This document shows positions 43,621 through 54,241 of a stretch of 64,000 nucleotides of DNA, one piece after another. Source of the stretch: Peptococcus simiae (GTDB lineage Bacteria; Bacillota; Peptococcia; Peptococcales; Peptococcaceae); contig NZ_JBJUVG010000001.1 in assembly GCF_046097595.1 (NCBI RefSeq), positions 285,584-349,583 of the forward strand, given 5' to 3'. Within the stretch, counting starts at the first letter, position 1, and each line of letters starts with the position of its first letter. A program made the position numbers and the translations under genes. The notes below the pieces were generated by a model. The model was not told the origin of the DNA, made no database searches, and was given only the letters and a program-made list of their open reading frames with translations.

Positions 43621-44232
43621 ATGAGTTCATATACAGAAAAAATATCAGATAAAATAAATGATTTTGACTCACATAAAGTATTTTTTGCAAATGACTTTTT
43701 AGATATTACATCTTATGAAACTGCTAGAAAGACATTGAATAGAATGGTTAATGAAAGAAAAATTCAGCGTGTCATTGATGGCTTTTATTACAATCCAAGA
43801 TACAGTGAATTAATTGGAGAGTACGAAGCAGTATCAATTCACGAGTTAGCACTTGCCATAGCAAGAAAATACAATTGGAATATTGCACCATATAGTAGCA
43901 CAGCCTTAAACTTATTAGGACTATCCACACAAGTTCCAACTCACTATAAATATATATCTAGTGGAAGATACAAGGAATATAAAATTGGAGATACCATTTT
44001 AGAATTTAAAAAAGTAAATCCAGGAGAAATTGCAAATATGTCCTTAAAGACTGCAACAGTTATTCAAGCAATTAAGTCTTTAGGTAAAGAAAATATAACT
44101 AATGAAGTTATACAAAAGATAAGAGAAAATTTAACTGAAAAAGAAAGAATAGATCTAACGAACGAATCAAAATCAGTTCCATCATGGATATATGAAGTGA
44201 TAAGAGAAATTTCTGAGGGTGAAAATGAATAA
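43621..44232 (+). CDS. abiEi: AbiEi-type antitoxin (type IV toxin-antitoxin)
   Basis: 203 residues. The N-terminal winged helix (FLDITSYETARKTLNRMVNERKIQRVIDGFYYNP) and the C-terminal domain with HELALAIARKYNWNIAPYSSTALNLLGL are those of AbiEi antitoxins. The antitoxin counteracts AbiEii without touching it directly and represses the operon. AAAGGAGG precedes the ATG at 43621. It overlaps the toxin gene by 8 bp. Confidence 0.9.
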   Translation: MSSYTEKISDKINDFDSHKVFFANDFLDITSYETARKTLNRMVNERKIQRVIDGFYYNPRYSELIGEYEAVSIHELALAIARKYNWNIAPYSSTALNLLGLSTQVPTHYKYISSGRYKEYKIGDTILEFKKVNPGEIANMSLKTATVIQAIKSLGKENITNEVIQKIRENLTEKERIDLTNESKSVPSWIYEVIREISEGENE

Positions 44233-45208
44233 GTTTTATATAGGTAACAAGGACGATTTAAGAGTTTTAATAGTAAATACAGCCAGAAAGAAAAATATAT
44301 CTGAAGCAGTCATTGAAAAAGACTATTGGGTTACTTTTATCTTAGACTATCTATTTAATGAAAATAAATGGAAAGAATATTTAACCTTTAAAGGTGGTAC
44401 ATCACTTTCAAAGTGTTTTGGACTTATAGAAAGATTTTCAGAAGATATAGATCTAATCTTAGATTGGCGAGTATTAGGATATGAAGAAAAAGAACCATGG
44501 ATAGAAAGATCAAATACCAAACAGGATAAATTCAATAAAGAAGTTAATGAAAAGACAGAAGAATTTTTAAGAGATGAATTTTTAAAAGTTTTAGAAGAAG
44601 ATTTAAAGGATTTTGAGTTTGAATTTTGGGTTGATACAATAGACCCACAAACAATTCTGTGTAAATATCCTAAAATCTTTGAATCCAATTATTTAACACA
44701 AAATATAAGACTTGAAATAGGAAGCCTTGCAGCATGGACACCTGCAATTGAAGTGGAAATCCTGCCAATAATTGGAGAAGCCTATCCAAATGTTTTTAAA
44801 GAAAAAACTAATATAAGAACAGTCTCAGCAGAGAGAACTTTTTGGGAAAAGGCAACTATACTTCATCATGAAGCAAATAGACCAGAAGCTTCTCCTATGC
44901 CCCACAGATATGCAAGACACTTTTATGACCTATATAAAATAGCAAAATCAGATTATAAAAACAAAGCCTTAGAGGATAAAGATTTATTAAAGAAAGTGAT
45001 TGAGTTCAAAATGAAATTCTATCCTAGGAAGTGGGCAAAGTATGAAGATGCATTAGTTGGAAAATTGAAGTTAGTTCCAAGAGAGTACCGATTCTCTGAA
45101 ATAGAAAAAGATTATAAGGCTATGGCAGAAATGATTTATGGAGACTATCCAAACTTTGAAGAGATTATAAAAGTTCTTAAAGAACTAGAAAAAGAAATTA
45201 ATAAGTAA
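44225..45208 (+). CDS. abiEii: AbiEii-type nucleotidyltransferase toxin
   Basis: 327 residues. DUF1814/AbiEii nucleotidyltransferase fold: FKGGTSLSKCFGLIERFSEDIDLIL holds the GS-like motif and the acidic pair, and RTVSAERTFWEKATILHHEA and HYARHFYDLYKI are the later family blocks. Such toxins transfer nucleotides onto tRNA or other RNAs and stop growth; in ICEs they stabilise the element and may block phages. GTG at 44219 is an alternative start. Confidence 0.92.
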   Translation: MNKFYIGNKDDLRVLIVNTARKKNISEAVIEKDYWVTFILDYLFNENKWKEYLTFKGGTSLSKCFGLIERFSEDIDLILDWRVLGYEEKEPWIERSNTKQDKFNKEVNEKTEEFLRDEFLKVLEEDLKDFEFEFWVDTIDPQTILCKYPKIFESNYLTQNIRLEIGSLAAWTPAIEVEILPIIGEAYPNVFKEKTNIRTVSAERTFWEKATILHHEANRPEASPMPHRYARHFYDLYKIAKSDYKNKALEDKDLLKKVIEFKMKFYPRKWAKYEDALVGKLKLVPREYRFSEIEKDYKAMAEMIYGDYPNFEEIIKVLKELEKEINK

Positions 45209-45213
45209 TAGAA

Positions 45214-45245
45214 TTCTCCCAAAAATAATACAATATTTGGGAGAA
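45214..45245. promoter_or_regulatory. Second AbiEi-like operator, between the TA pair and topB
   Basis: TTCTCCCAAA and TTTGGGAGAA flank AATAATACAATA. The centre resembles that of the operator at 43576 (ATGATACGATATTTGGG there, ATAATACAATATTTGGG here). It lies immediately upstream of the topB leader hairpin. Confidence 0.55.
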
Positions 45246-45252
45246 ATACTTT

Positions 45253-45283
45253 GAGCGAGAGAGAAATCTTTCGCTCTTTTTTT
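45253..45283 (+). terminator. Terminator-like hairpin just before topB
   Basis: GAGCGAGAGA pairs with TCTTTCGCTC (one mismatch), followed by seven T. It ends about 6 bp before the ribosome site of topB. Confidence 0.75.
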
Positions 45284-45299
45284 ATTTATGGAGGTATTA

Positions 45300-47021
45300 A
45301 TGAAATTAGTAATAGCAGAAAAGCCAAGTGTAGCAGTTATGATTGCAAAAGTAATTGGAGCAAGAACAAGAAAAAATGGATATTATGAGGGAGGTGGTTA
45401 CATTGTTTCTTGGTGCGTAGGTCATTTAATTCAAATGGTAAGACCAGAAAGACACAATGAAAAATGGAAGAAATGGACGATAGACACTCTTCCTATAATC
45501 CCAGAAGAATATATTTATGAAGTATCTAAAAGCACTAAAAAACAATATGGAGTTTTAAAGAAACTTTTAAACGATAAGAATATCGACACAGTTATAAATG
45601 CTTGTGATGCTGGAAGAGAGGGAGAACTTATTTTTAGGCTTGTATATAATCAAGCTAAATGTAAGAAGAAGATTCAGAGACTTTGGATATCTTCAATGGA
45701 AAACCAAGCTATTGAAGAAGGTTTTAGAAATCTTAAAGACGGAGAAAACTTTGAAGACTTATATAGATCGGCAAATGCAAGAGCAATTGCGGATTGGTTA
45801 GTGGGAATGAATTTAAGTAGGCTTTATTCTTGCATTTACAAGGAAACATATTCTGTTGGTAGAGTACAAACACCAACCCTATATTTAATAGCTAAAAGGG
45901 ATAGTGAAATAAACCTATTTAAGAAGCAAAAATATTATACAGTTGACCTATTTTATGGAGGATTAAAACTTGTATCAGATAGGATTGATAGAATTGAAGT
46001 TGCAGAACAACTATTAAACTTGCTAGAAGATGAAATAGTTATTACAGAGGTAGAAGATAAAGAAATAAGCACAAAACCAGATAAGCCTTATGATCTCACT
46101 ACCTTACAGAGAGAAGCGAATAAATATTTTGGATATTCAGCAAATGACACTTTAAACCTGGCACAAAGCTTGTACGAGAAGAAACTAATCACATATCCAA
46201 GAACAGATAGTAGATATTTAACCGATGATATGGTTAATACTATGAAAGAATTATTAGAAGGACTTGAAGAAGATTTTAAAATCAATGAATCAAACTTTAA
46301 GTCTATTTTTAATTCATCTAAAGTTACAGACCACTATGCGATTATTCCTACTATATCAGGTATTGGAAAAGCTAAAGATTTATCTGATAAAGAAAGCAAA
46401 ATTTATAATCTAATTAAGGATAAATTACTTGCTTCATGTTCGGATAACTTAAAGGAATCTAGTAGAAAAATCAGATATGAATATGATAAATTTAATTTCA
46501 ATGCAAGTGGCAAGACTATAATCGATGAAGGTTATGCCAAGTATCTAAAGCCTTATGGAAAACAAAAACAAGAAAATGAATTACCAGATGTAAAGACTGG
46601 AGATAAAATTAAGCTAACTTCTAAAAATATATCGGAGAAATTTACAAAAGCTCCAAGTCATTATAATGAAGATACACTTTTAAAGGCTATGGAGAATGCA
46701 GGAGTAGAGTCTTTGGATAAAGACATAGAAGTAGAAAGAAAAGGCTTAGGAACACCAGCTACAAGAGCAGGAATTATAGAAAATCTTATCCATAAGGATC
46801 TCATAAGAAGAGATAAGAAAAATTTACTTGTAACAGAAAAAGGCAATAGGCTTGTATCAATTGTAGAGGATAAGTTTAAATCAGCAGAAACAACATCTGA
46901 ATGGGAAATGAAACTTGCAAAGATTAGCTCTGGTGATGTAGATAAAGAAGACTTTTTAAGAGAAATTGAAGATAGTATAAGGGAGCTTGTAGATAGGCAC
47001 AAGAATAATCTAAATGAATAA
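45300..47021 (+). CDS. topB: DNA topoisomerase III
   Basis: 573 residues of a type IA topoisomerase, somewhat shorter than cellular TopB. Toprim motifs are AEKPSVA at the start and DAGREGELIFRLV (about residue 103); the active Tyr299 lies in ITYPRTDSRYLT. It can unlink DNA during ICE replication or transfer and is standard in the Tn1549 group. TGGAGGT precedes the ATG at 45300. It overlaps the methyltransferase gene by 8 bp. Confidence 0.95.
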   Translation: MKLVIAEKPSVAVMIAKVIGARTRKNGYYEGGGYIVSWCVGHLIQMVRPERHNEKWKKWTIDTLPIIPEEYIYEVSKSTKKQYGVLKKLLNDKNIDTVINACDAGREGELIFRLVYNQAKCKKKIQRLWISSMENQAIEEGFRNLKDGENFEDLYRSANARAIADWLVGMNLSRLYSCIYKETYSVGRVQTPTLYLIAKRDSEINLFKKQKYYTVDLFYGGLKLVSDRIDRIEVAEQLLNLLEDEIVITEVEDKEISTKPDKPYDLTTLQREANKYFGYSANDTLNLAQSLYEKKLITYPRTDSRYLTDDMVNTMKELLEGLEEDFKINESNFKSIFNSSKVTDHYAIIPTISGIGKAKDLSDKESKIYNLIKDKLLASCSDNLKESSRKIRYEYDKFNFNASGKTIIDEGYAKYLKPYGKQKQENELPDVKTGDKIKLTSKNISEKFTKAPSHYNEDTLLKAMENAGVESLDKDIEVERKGLGTPATRAGIIENLIHKDLIRRDKKNLLVTEKGNRLVSIVEDKFKSAETTSEWEMKLAKISSGDVDKEDFLREIEDSIRELVDRHKNNLNE

Positions 47022-47979
47022 GGTAAAAATATTAGAGCTTTTCGGTGGCATAGGTGCTATTAGAAAGGCTTTTATTAATTTGAAGATACCTTATGAAGTA
47101 GTTGATTATGTAGAAATAGATAAGGCATGTGTTAAATCATACAACGCACTTTATGGAGAAGACTATAAGCCAAAATCAGTAGTAGGATATAAAGCTCCTA
47201 ATGAGAAGATAGACTTAATAATGCATGGAAGTCCATGCCAAGACTTTTCAAGAATAGGGAAAAAGCAGGGAGGAGCAAAGAATTCAGGAACTAGATCAAG
47301 CTTACTATTTGAAACAATTAGAATAATTAAAGAAATGAAAGATAAACCTAAATGGATAATTTGGGAAAATGTAAAGGGAGTCCTTGATAGAAATATGAGG
47401 GACTCCTTTTTTATTTATCTAAAAGAGCTAGAGAGCCTAGGATATGAAAGCAAGTATAAAATCTTAAATGCAATGGATTTTGGGATACCTCAAAAAAGAG
47501 AAAGGATATTTGTTGTTTCATGTCTTGGAGCAAATAACTTTTCTTTTAATAAATTGGAGAGGAAAGAAACAAGACCACTAAGTGAATTTTTAGAAAAGGA
47601 TGTAAGTGAACTTTATACAATGACCCAACCTTATATGCTGAAATTTTTAAATAAAGGCATAGATAATAGTTTTAGAGGGCGATTAAAAGTGATTAAAGAT
47701 TTTTCTTATACTATTTCTACAAAACAAATGAGAGTACCAAATTCTGGAATAATAGATATTGGAAATGGTCAGTATAGGTATTTAACAGAAAGAGAATGTT
47801 TAAGACTCATGGGTTTTGATGACAGTGATATTAACAAACTAGAAGAAGCACATCCAAGAAGAAAAAATTGTACTTCAAGCAAGCTATATAAACAGGCCGG
47901 TAATTCTATTGTGGTTGATATTTTAATGGCTATTATAAAAGAAATTCATAGAATGGAGGTAGGAAATGCAAGTAAATGA
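47014..47979 (+). CDS. C5-cytosine DNA methyltransferase
   Basis: 321 residues. Motif I is LELFGGIGAIRKAF, motif IV GSPCQDFSRIG with catalytic Cys75, motif VI IWENVKGV, motif VIII PQKRERIFVV, and the C-terminal motifs RLMGFDDSDI and QAGNSIVVDIL. No restriction partner is nearby, so it is probably a solitary enzyme that protects the ICE from restriction in new hosts. A terminator-like hairpin lies inside the gene. It overlaps both neighbours. Confidence 0.95.
   Translation: MNKVKILELFGGIGAIRKAFINLKIPYEVVDYVEIDKACVKSYNALYGEDYKPKSVVGYKAPNEKIDLIMHGSPCQDFSRIGKKQGGAKNSGTRSSLLFETIRIIKEMKDKPKWIIWENVKGVLDRNMRDSFFIYLKELESLGYESKYKILNAMDFGIPQKRERIFVVSCLGANNFSFNKLERKETRPLSEFLEKDVSELYTMTQPYMLKFLNKGIDNSFRGRLKVIKDFSYTISTKQMRVPNSGIIDIGNGQYRYLTERECLRLMGFDDSDINKLEEAHPRRKNCTSSKLYKQAGNSIVVDILMAIIKEIHRMEVGNASK
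47377..47412 (+). terminator. Terminator-like hairpin inside the methyltransferase gene
   Basis: GGAGTCC (47377-47383) pairs perfectly with GGACTCC (47400-47406), followed directly by six T. It overlaps codons of the conserved ENVKGVLDRNMRDSFF segment, so the sequence is also under coding constraint. Confidence 0.45.
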
Positions 47980-50900
47980 TTTTAAGAATATACAAGAAGC
48001 AATAAAGTATGAAGTTTTGCAAGATGAAAATGAATATTTAAAACTCTTAAAGGTTATAGGTAACAATCAGAAATATGATTTTTCTAGCCAACTAAGTATA
48101 TATAACAAAGAACCTGAAGCTAGAGCTTGTGCGACTTTTGATATGTGGAAAAAATATTTTGGTCGAGTTGTTATGAGAGGAGAGAAGGGAATTCCAATTT
48201 TAGTTGGAAGTGATGTAAGTCAAAGAGTTTCATACATCTTTGATATTAGTCAGACAACATCAATGGATAGGAATATTAATGAGGTTAGCTTATGGCAGTT
48301 TGACCACGAAAACCATAACGAGGCTTTAAAAGAAATAATAAGAGATTCTTCATTTGAAGCTAGTGATTCACTAAACGAAAACATATTTTCTTTAAGTCGA
48401 ATTTATGGAGATGAATACATTAACTTGGCTCTTGCTGATTTGAGAATAGATATAGAGGATAGACTGAGTTTTGAAAAGTTTATGAGAGACTCAATATCCT
48501 ATGCAGTAGCTAATAGGTTTAATACAGTCTATCCTATGGATTTGGAAAATTTAAAAAATAATTTTTCTAGGATAAATACAATTTCTTTAGAGCAGATAGG
48601 TCTTGTAATATCAAGGATTAGTGAAGATATTATAGATAGAACAATAGAAAAATCTAAGGAAATGGATCGAGCTAGGCTGCTGACAGAAAGGGTCGCTGCC
48701 GACTATAATAGAGATATAGAAAATATAAATGAAGATAGAGGAGGTCAAGATGATTTATATAGACGAGATGATAGGTCAAGAAGTAGAGATGGACGAGTTT
48801 TCACAGATGGAAGCTACAGAAGAAATAGCAATGAAGATCGAAGAGAAAACCTTGGACATGATGGAGAAGGATCTGGAATTTATGGAGAGATTTCCGAATC
48901 CAACATACGCAGTTCTAAGACTGTCTTACCTGGTAGGGAGCGAGGACATGGAGAACTGGAAGAAGCTGCAGGAAATGTACGAGGAGAAAACACTTTTGAA
49001 CCATCTGAAGGAAATCCAGAATCAGGCAGTGGACTTTATCAAGAGAGAGAAAGTCAAAATGATGAAAGCACAAGGATTGACAGAGAAGATGATGAGAGAG
49101 AATCCAGAACAATACCAAGGACAGATGAACAACTTGATGGCAACAGTGAAGAGAATGGCAATCAAGGAATACGTGGAAGCTTAGAAAATGAAATAAGCCA
49201 AGAAAAGGAAGCTGACGAAGCTTCTTTTTTTGATGGCAACAACATTGAAAAAAGAAAAGACTACTGGATTGTAGAATTTAATGAAAATCACGAATTAGTT
49301 CCCGATTATAGTGGGCAGATAGTAACTAAAGACTTAATCAATATCCTAAGACAAAAGGATATTGATATTAAAGACCATAATCAAACTCATGGAGAAAATG
49401 AATTTGGAGAAATGACTGATGATTATATCGGATATTTCAAATTCTATTTTGATCACTATGTAGACGGCGAAGTTGTCGAACATTATAGGATTGACCTTGG
49501 AGATGGTGAAGAAGTTAATGAGCGTGAATTTTCATATTTAGAAGAGCAAGTTGCACTAAGTGAGGAAAAAGCTTCACAAGAAGAAGTTAAGGAAAAGATA
49601 GAGCCTAAGTTTAAGATAGGTGATCAGGTTAGATATAAAGATAAGGACTTTACCATTACAGATTTTGATGAACTAAGTGGAGGACTTAAAACTGTAACCA
49701 TTAGAGATAATATGGAGTATATGGGAGGTATGATTAGGGGTTCGGAAGTAATTCCATATAGAAACGATTCATACCTTGAAGAAATCTTTGAAAATCTAAC
49801 TCAAACATCAGAAAAATTAGCAGTAAAGGTTGGAAAAGAATTTATTTTAGAAGATAAGAATACCTTTGATGGAATTAACTTAATTGAAGCTGGAACTAAG
49901 GTAGAAGTTAATGGAGAAGAAATTCCCTTATATAAAGGTGAAACATTTGAAGAAAGTAGAAAGATTGATGACCTTTTAGATAGTGGAAATTATGAGATAT
50001 ACAAATTATCTGAGCATGAAAAACAAATTGAAAGACAAGTAGAGCAAGAAAGCTTTATTGATAACTACAATCCCGAAATTGACCAAATGATGGATAGGTA
50101 TGATGTCCCAAGGGAAGCAGCCGAAAACTTATTGAGAGGTAAAGAGGATTTAAAAAATCTAGGCTATGAACCTAATAAGGAAAGGCTAAGTTTCGCTAGA
50201 AATTATGACTTGAAAAATCATATCTACTCGGAATACCTTACACCATCAGAAAAGTTAGATAAAAATATCAAAGCTATTAAAATGCTCAAAAGACTTGAAA
50301 ATGAAAATAGGAGTCCAAGAGAGTATGAACAAGCATATCTGGCTGATTATCTGGGTTGGGGAGGTCTTTCCGATGTCTTCGATGAAGAAAAAGGAGGGCA
50401 ATGGCTTGAAGCAAGAAATATTTTAAAAGAAAATCTAACAAATGAAGAGTATTTGAATGCTAAAGAGTCTACTTTAACATCATTTTATACACCTAGAGAG
50501 GTAATGGACGGAATATATAAGATTCTAAAAGATATGGGATTTAAGACTGGAAATATCCTTGAACCGTCTGCAGGAGTTGGTAACTTCATTGGTAATATGC
50601 CAAGTGAAATAAAAGGCTCTAAAGTATATGGAGTAGAAAAAGATAGTCTAAGCGGAAGAATAGCAAGAGAGCTTTATCCTGAAGCCAATATTCAAATTAA
50701 AGGCTTTGAAGAAACAAACTTCTCAAATAATTTCTTTGACTTAGTTATAGGAAATGTTCCCTTTGGAGATTTTAAAGTAAACGATCGTGAATATAACAGA
50801 AATAACTTTCTGATTCACGATTATTTTTTTGCCAAGTCAATAGATAAGGTTAGGAATGGAGGAATTATTGCCTTCATAACTTCATCTGGAACTATGGATA

Positions 50901-53900
50901 AAAAAGATGAATCTGTTAGAAAATATATTAATGCTAGATGTGAGTTTTTAGGAGCTATGAGGCTTCCTAATACAACATTTAAAGGTCTTGCTGGTACAGA
51001 AGTTACTTCAGATATTATTTTCTTAAAAAAGAGAGATTCGGTTATAGAAAGAGATGACGATTGGATACACCTAACAACTGATAAAAAGGGTTTGACTTAT
51101 AATAAATACTTTGTAGATAATCCTCAGATGGTATTAGGGGATATGAAAGAAGTATCTGGAAGATTTGGAAATACTATTACTTGTGATGAAAAAGAAGATG
51201 AAAAGTTAAAAGATTTAATGGATCTTGCAAGTAAGGAAATATCTTCAAACTCAAAATATGAAGAAGTCGAGCTATTGGAAGATGAAGAATTAAGTCTTCC
51301 AGCAACAGATGATGTTAAGAATTTTTCCTATACCATCATTGATGAAGAAGTCTACCTAAGAGAAAACTCAGTCTTAATTAAGAAAAATATATCAGATAAA
51401 AACAAAGAGAAAATAAAAGATTATCTTGATGTAATGAATGCTTTAAAAGATGTAATAGAAAAACAAAAAGATGATTTTTCTGATGAAGAAATAAAAGAGT
51501 CACAAGCAAAGTTAAATGAAGTCTATGATAACTTTTCAAAGAAACATGGATTTATTAACTCCTTATCAAACACTAGAGCCTTAAAGGAAGACTCAAACTT
51601 TCCTTTAGTATCATCAATAGAAATACTTGATGATGAGGATAATTTCAAAGCTAAGAGTGACATATTTTCAAAAAGAACAATCACAAAGGCAAAGGTAGTA
51701 GACCATGTAGATACTTCCCTTGAAGCTTTAGTTTTATCAGTTTCACAAAAGGGATATGTAGATTTTGAATATATGGGATCTATCACTAATAAAGATAGGG
51801 ACACCTTAATTGGTGAACTTGAAGGCGAGATATTTTTAGATATTAAGGATACAGACCTGATAAATAACAGAATGCCCTTTGAAAACTTTAACAATGACGA
51901 TCCATTTCATTTTTCATATGTATCAGCTGATGAATATTTAAGTGGAAATATTAGAGAAAAAATTGGATACCTCAATTCATATATCGGAGAAATTGAAAAT
52001 GTAATAGATTTAGCACCTTCTGAAAAGAAAGACACATTATTAAATGAGTTAAGCAAACTCAAATATCAGAGAGAAAAATTACAAGAAGTTATGCCTGAAG
52101 AACTCACTGCTTCTGATATAAATGTAAGGTTAGGAGCAACTTGGATACCTCAAAAAGATATAGAAGACTTTACTTTTAATCTTTTAAAAACACCAGGTTA
52201 TGATAGGTGGAATATAAATGTTAGGTTCTCACCACACACAAGTGAATGGAATATTGAAGGTAAAAGTGTTGACTCGACTAATGACCTTGCTAACATGACT
52301 TATGGTACAAGTAGAGTTAATGCCTATAAGCTAATTGAAAATGCTCTTAATCTAAAAGATACGAAGGTATTTGACCAAGTAATAAACGATGATGGTTCTA
52401 AGACTTCTGTATTAAATAAAAAAGAAACTATGCTTGCAAGTCAAAAGCAGGAATTGATTAAAGAGGAATTTAAGAACTGGATATTTGAAGATCCTGATAG
52501 AAGATATAGGCTAGAAAAGATTTATAATGAAAAATTTAATTCAATTAGAAATAGAGAATTTGATGGCTCTAACTTAACTTTTGATGGAATGAATACTGAA
52601 ATCAGACTACGAGAACATCAAAAAAACGCCATAGCAAGGACTCTATATGGAGGAAATACACTACTTGCCCATGTAGTAGGAGCAGGAAAGACTTTTGAAA
52701 TGGTAGCTTCTGCTATGGAATCTAAAAAGTTAGGGCTTGCAAGTAAATCATTATTTGTAGTTCCTAACCACCTAACCACTCAAATTGGTAGAGAGTTTAT
52801 GCAGTTATATCCGTCAGCAAATATTATGGTGGCCGATAAAAAAGACTTTCAACCAAAAAATAGGAAAAGATTTATTGGTAGGATTGCAACAGGAGAATAT
52901 GATGCAGTCATCATAGGACACTCTCAATTTGAAAAAATACCAATGTCCAAAGAATACCAGGTAAGACATATACAAGACCAAATAGATGATATAGTTTCCT
53001 TTATTGATGAGAATAAAAGAAATAGAGGAGAAAATTTCACAGTTAAACAACTGGAAAAGACAAAGAAAAAACTCTTGGTAAGACTAGAAAAACTAAATGA
53101 TGACTTTAAAAAAGATGATGTAATAACCTTTGAAGAGCTAGGAGTAGATAAGTTATTTATAGACGAAGCTCATAATTACAAAAACCTATTCTTGCATACT
53201 AAGATGAGAAATGTTGCTGGTATCGGGCAGAGTGAAGCCTTTAAGTCTTCAGATATGTTTATGAAATGTAGGTATATGGACGAAATGACTGGAGGTAAGG
53301 GTCTTGTATTTGCTACTGGTACACCAATATCAAATTCAATGACTGAGCTTTATACCATGCAAAGATACCTTCAGTATGATGATTTAAAGGCAAGGGGATT
53401 AGAACATTTTGATGCCTGGGCTTCTACTTTTGGAGAAACAGAAAACACCTTTGAGTTATCTCCAGAAGGTACTGGATATAGGCAAAAGACAAGATTTTCA
53501 AAGTTCTATAACTTGCCAGAGCTGATGTCTATGTTTAAAGAAGTAGCAGATATAAAGACTTCAGATATGTTAAATTTGCCAGTTCCTGAAGCAAATTTTG
53601 AAGTTATTAAAACAAAACCGACTGAGGAACAAAAAGAAATATTAACTAGCTTATCAGAAAGAGCAGACGCAGTTAGAAATAACCAAGTAGAACCAACAGA
53701 AGATAATATGCTAAAGATTACAAATGATGGTAAAAAACTTGCCCTTGATCAAAGATTAATAAATCCACTACTTCCAGATGATCCTAATTCAAAGGTAAAT
53801 GTATGTGTTAAAAACATCTTTTCAATCTGGGATAAGACAAAAGAAAAATCATCGACCCAATTAGTATTTTCAGATATGTCTACACCAAAAGGAGATGGAG

Positions 53901-54241
53901 AATTTAATATCTATGATGATATTAGAAATAAGCTAGTGAATATGGGAATACCAAAAGAAGAAATAGCCTTTATACACGAAGCAGATACGGATAAACAAAA
54001 AGATGAATTGTTCTCTAAGGTAAGAAGAGGAGAAGTAAGAGTATTATTAGGCTCTACTCAAAAAATGGGAGCAGGTACAAATGTACAGAACAAACTAATA
54101 GCCTTACACGATTTAGACGTCCCATGGAGACCGTCTGACCTAGAGCAAAGAAGTGGTAGAATTGTTCGTCAAGGTAATGAAAATGATAAGGTAAATATCT
54201 TTAGATATGTAACAGAAAATACATTTGACGCTTATTTATGG
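47966..54241 (+). CDS. Giant methylase/SNF2-type helicase protein, exon 1
   Basis: The first 2092 residues of a 2547-residue protein whose gene is split by a group II intron. Residues 1-100 are an ArdC/LtrC-like N-domain (YDFSSQLSIYNKEPEARACATFDMWKKYF). A hydrophilic region (about 245-415) overlaps a second gene. Then follow an N6-adenine methylase domain (EPSAGVGNF at about 866, GNVPFGDF) and an SNF2 helicase: HVVGAGKTFEM (about 1569), LFIDEAHN (about 1733), GTPISNSMTELYTMQRYL and the C-lobe GAGTNVQNKLIALHDLDVPWRPSDLEQRSGRIVRQG. Exon 1 ends after YLW. It is typical of CTn elements; the role is probably DNA processing and anti-restriction. Confidence 0.93.
48750..49184 (+). CDS. TnpV-like protein encoded in another frame inside the helicase gene
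   Basis: 144 residues in the +1 frame relative to the helicase gene. AGGAGGT lies 4 bp before the ATG. The C-terminal half (YAVLRLSYLVGSEDMENWKKL, LLNHLKEIQNQAVDFIKRE, AQGLTEKM, QMNNLMATVKRMAIKEYV) follows the pattern of TnpV proteins of mobilisable elements: YL, then L..I...A, then GvTE.lk and MNN. The helicase frame in this stretch is low-complexity and hydrophilic, as expected where a second frame carries the constraint. TnpV function is not known. Confidence 0.65.
   Translation: MIYIDEMIGQEVEMDEFSQMEATEEIAMKIEEKTLDMMEKDLEFMERFPNPTYAVLRLSYLVGSEDMENWKKLQEMYEEKTLLNHLKEIQNQAVDFIKREKVKMMKAQGLTEKMMRENPEQYQGQMNNLMATVKRMAIKEYVEA

Noticed and set aside
48915..49118. Antisense frame opposite the TnpV-like gene
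   Set aside because: No ribosome site and a His/Leu/Phe-rich composition typical of antisense shadows.
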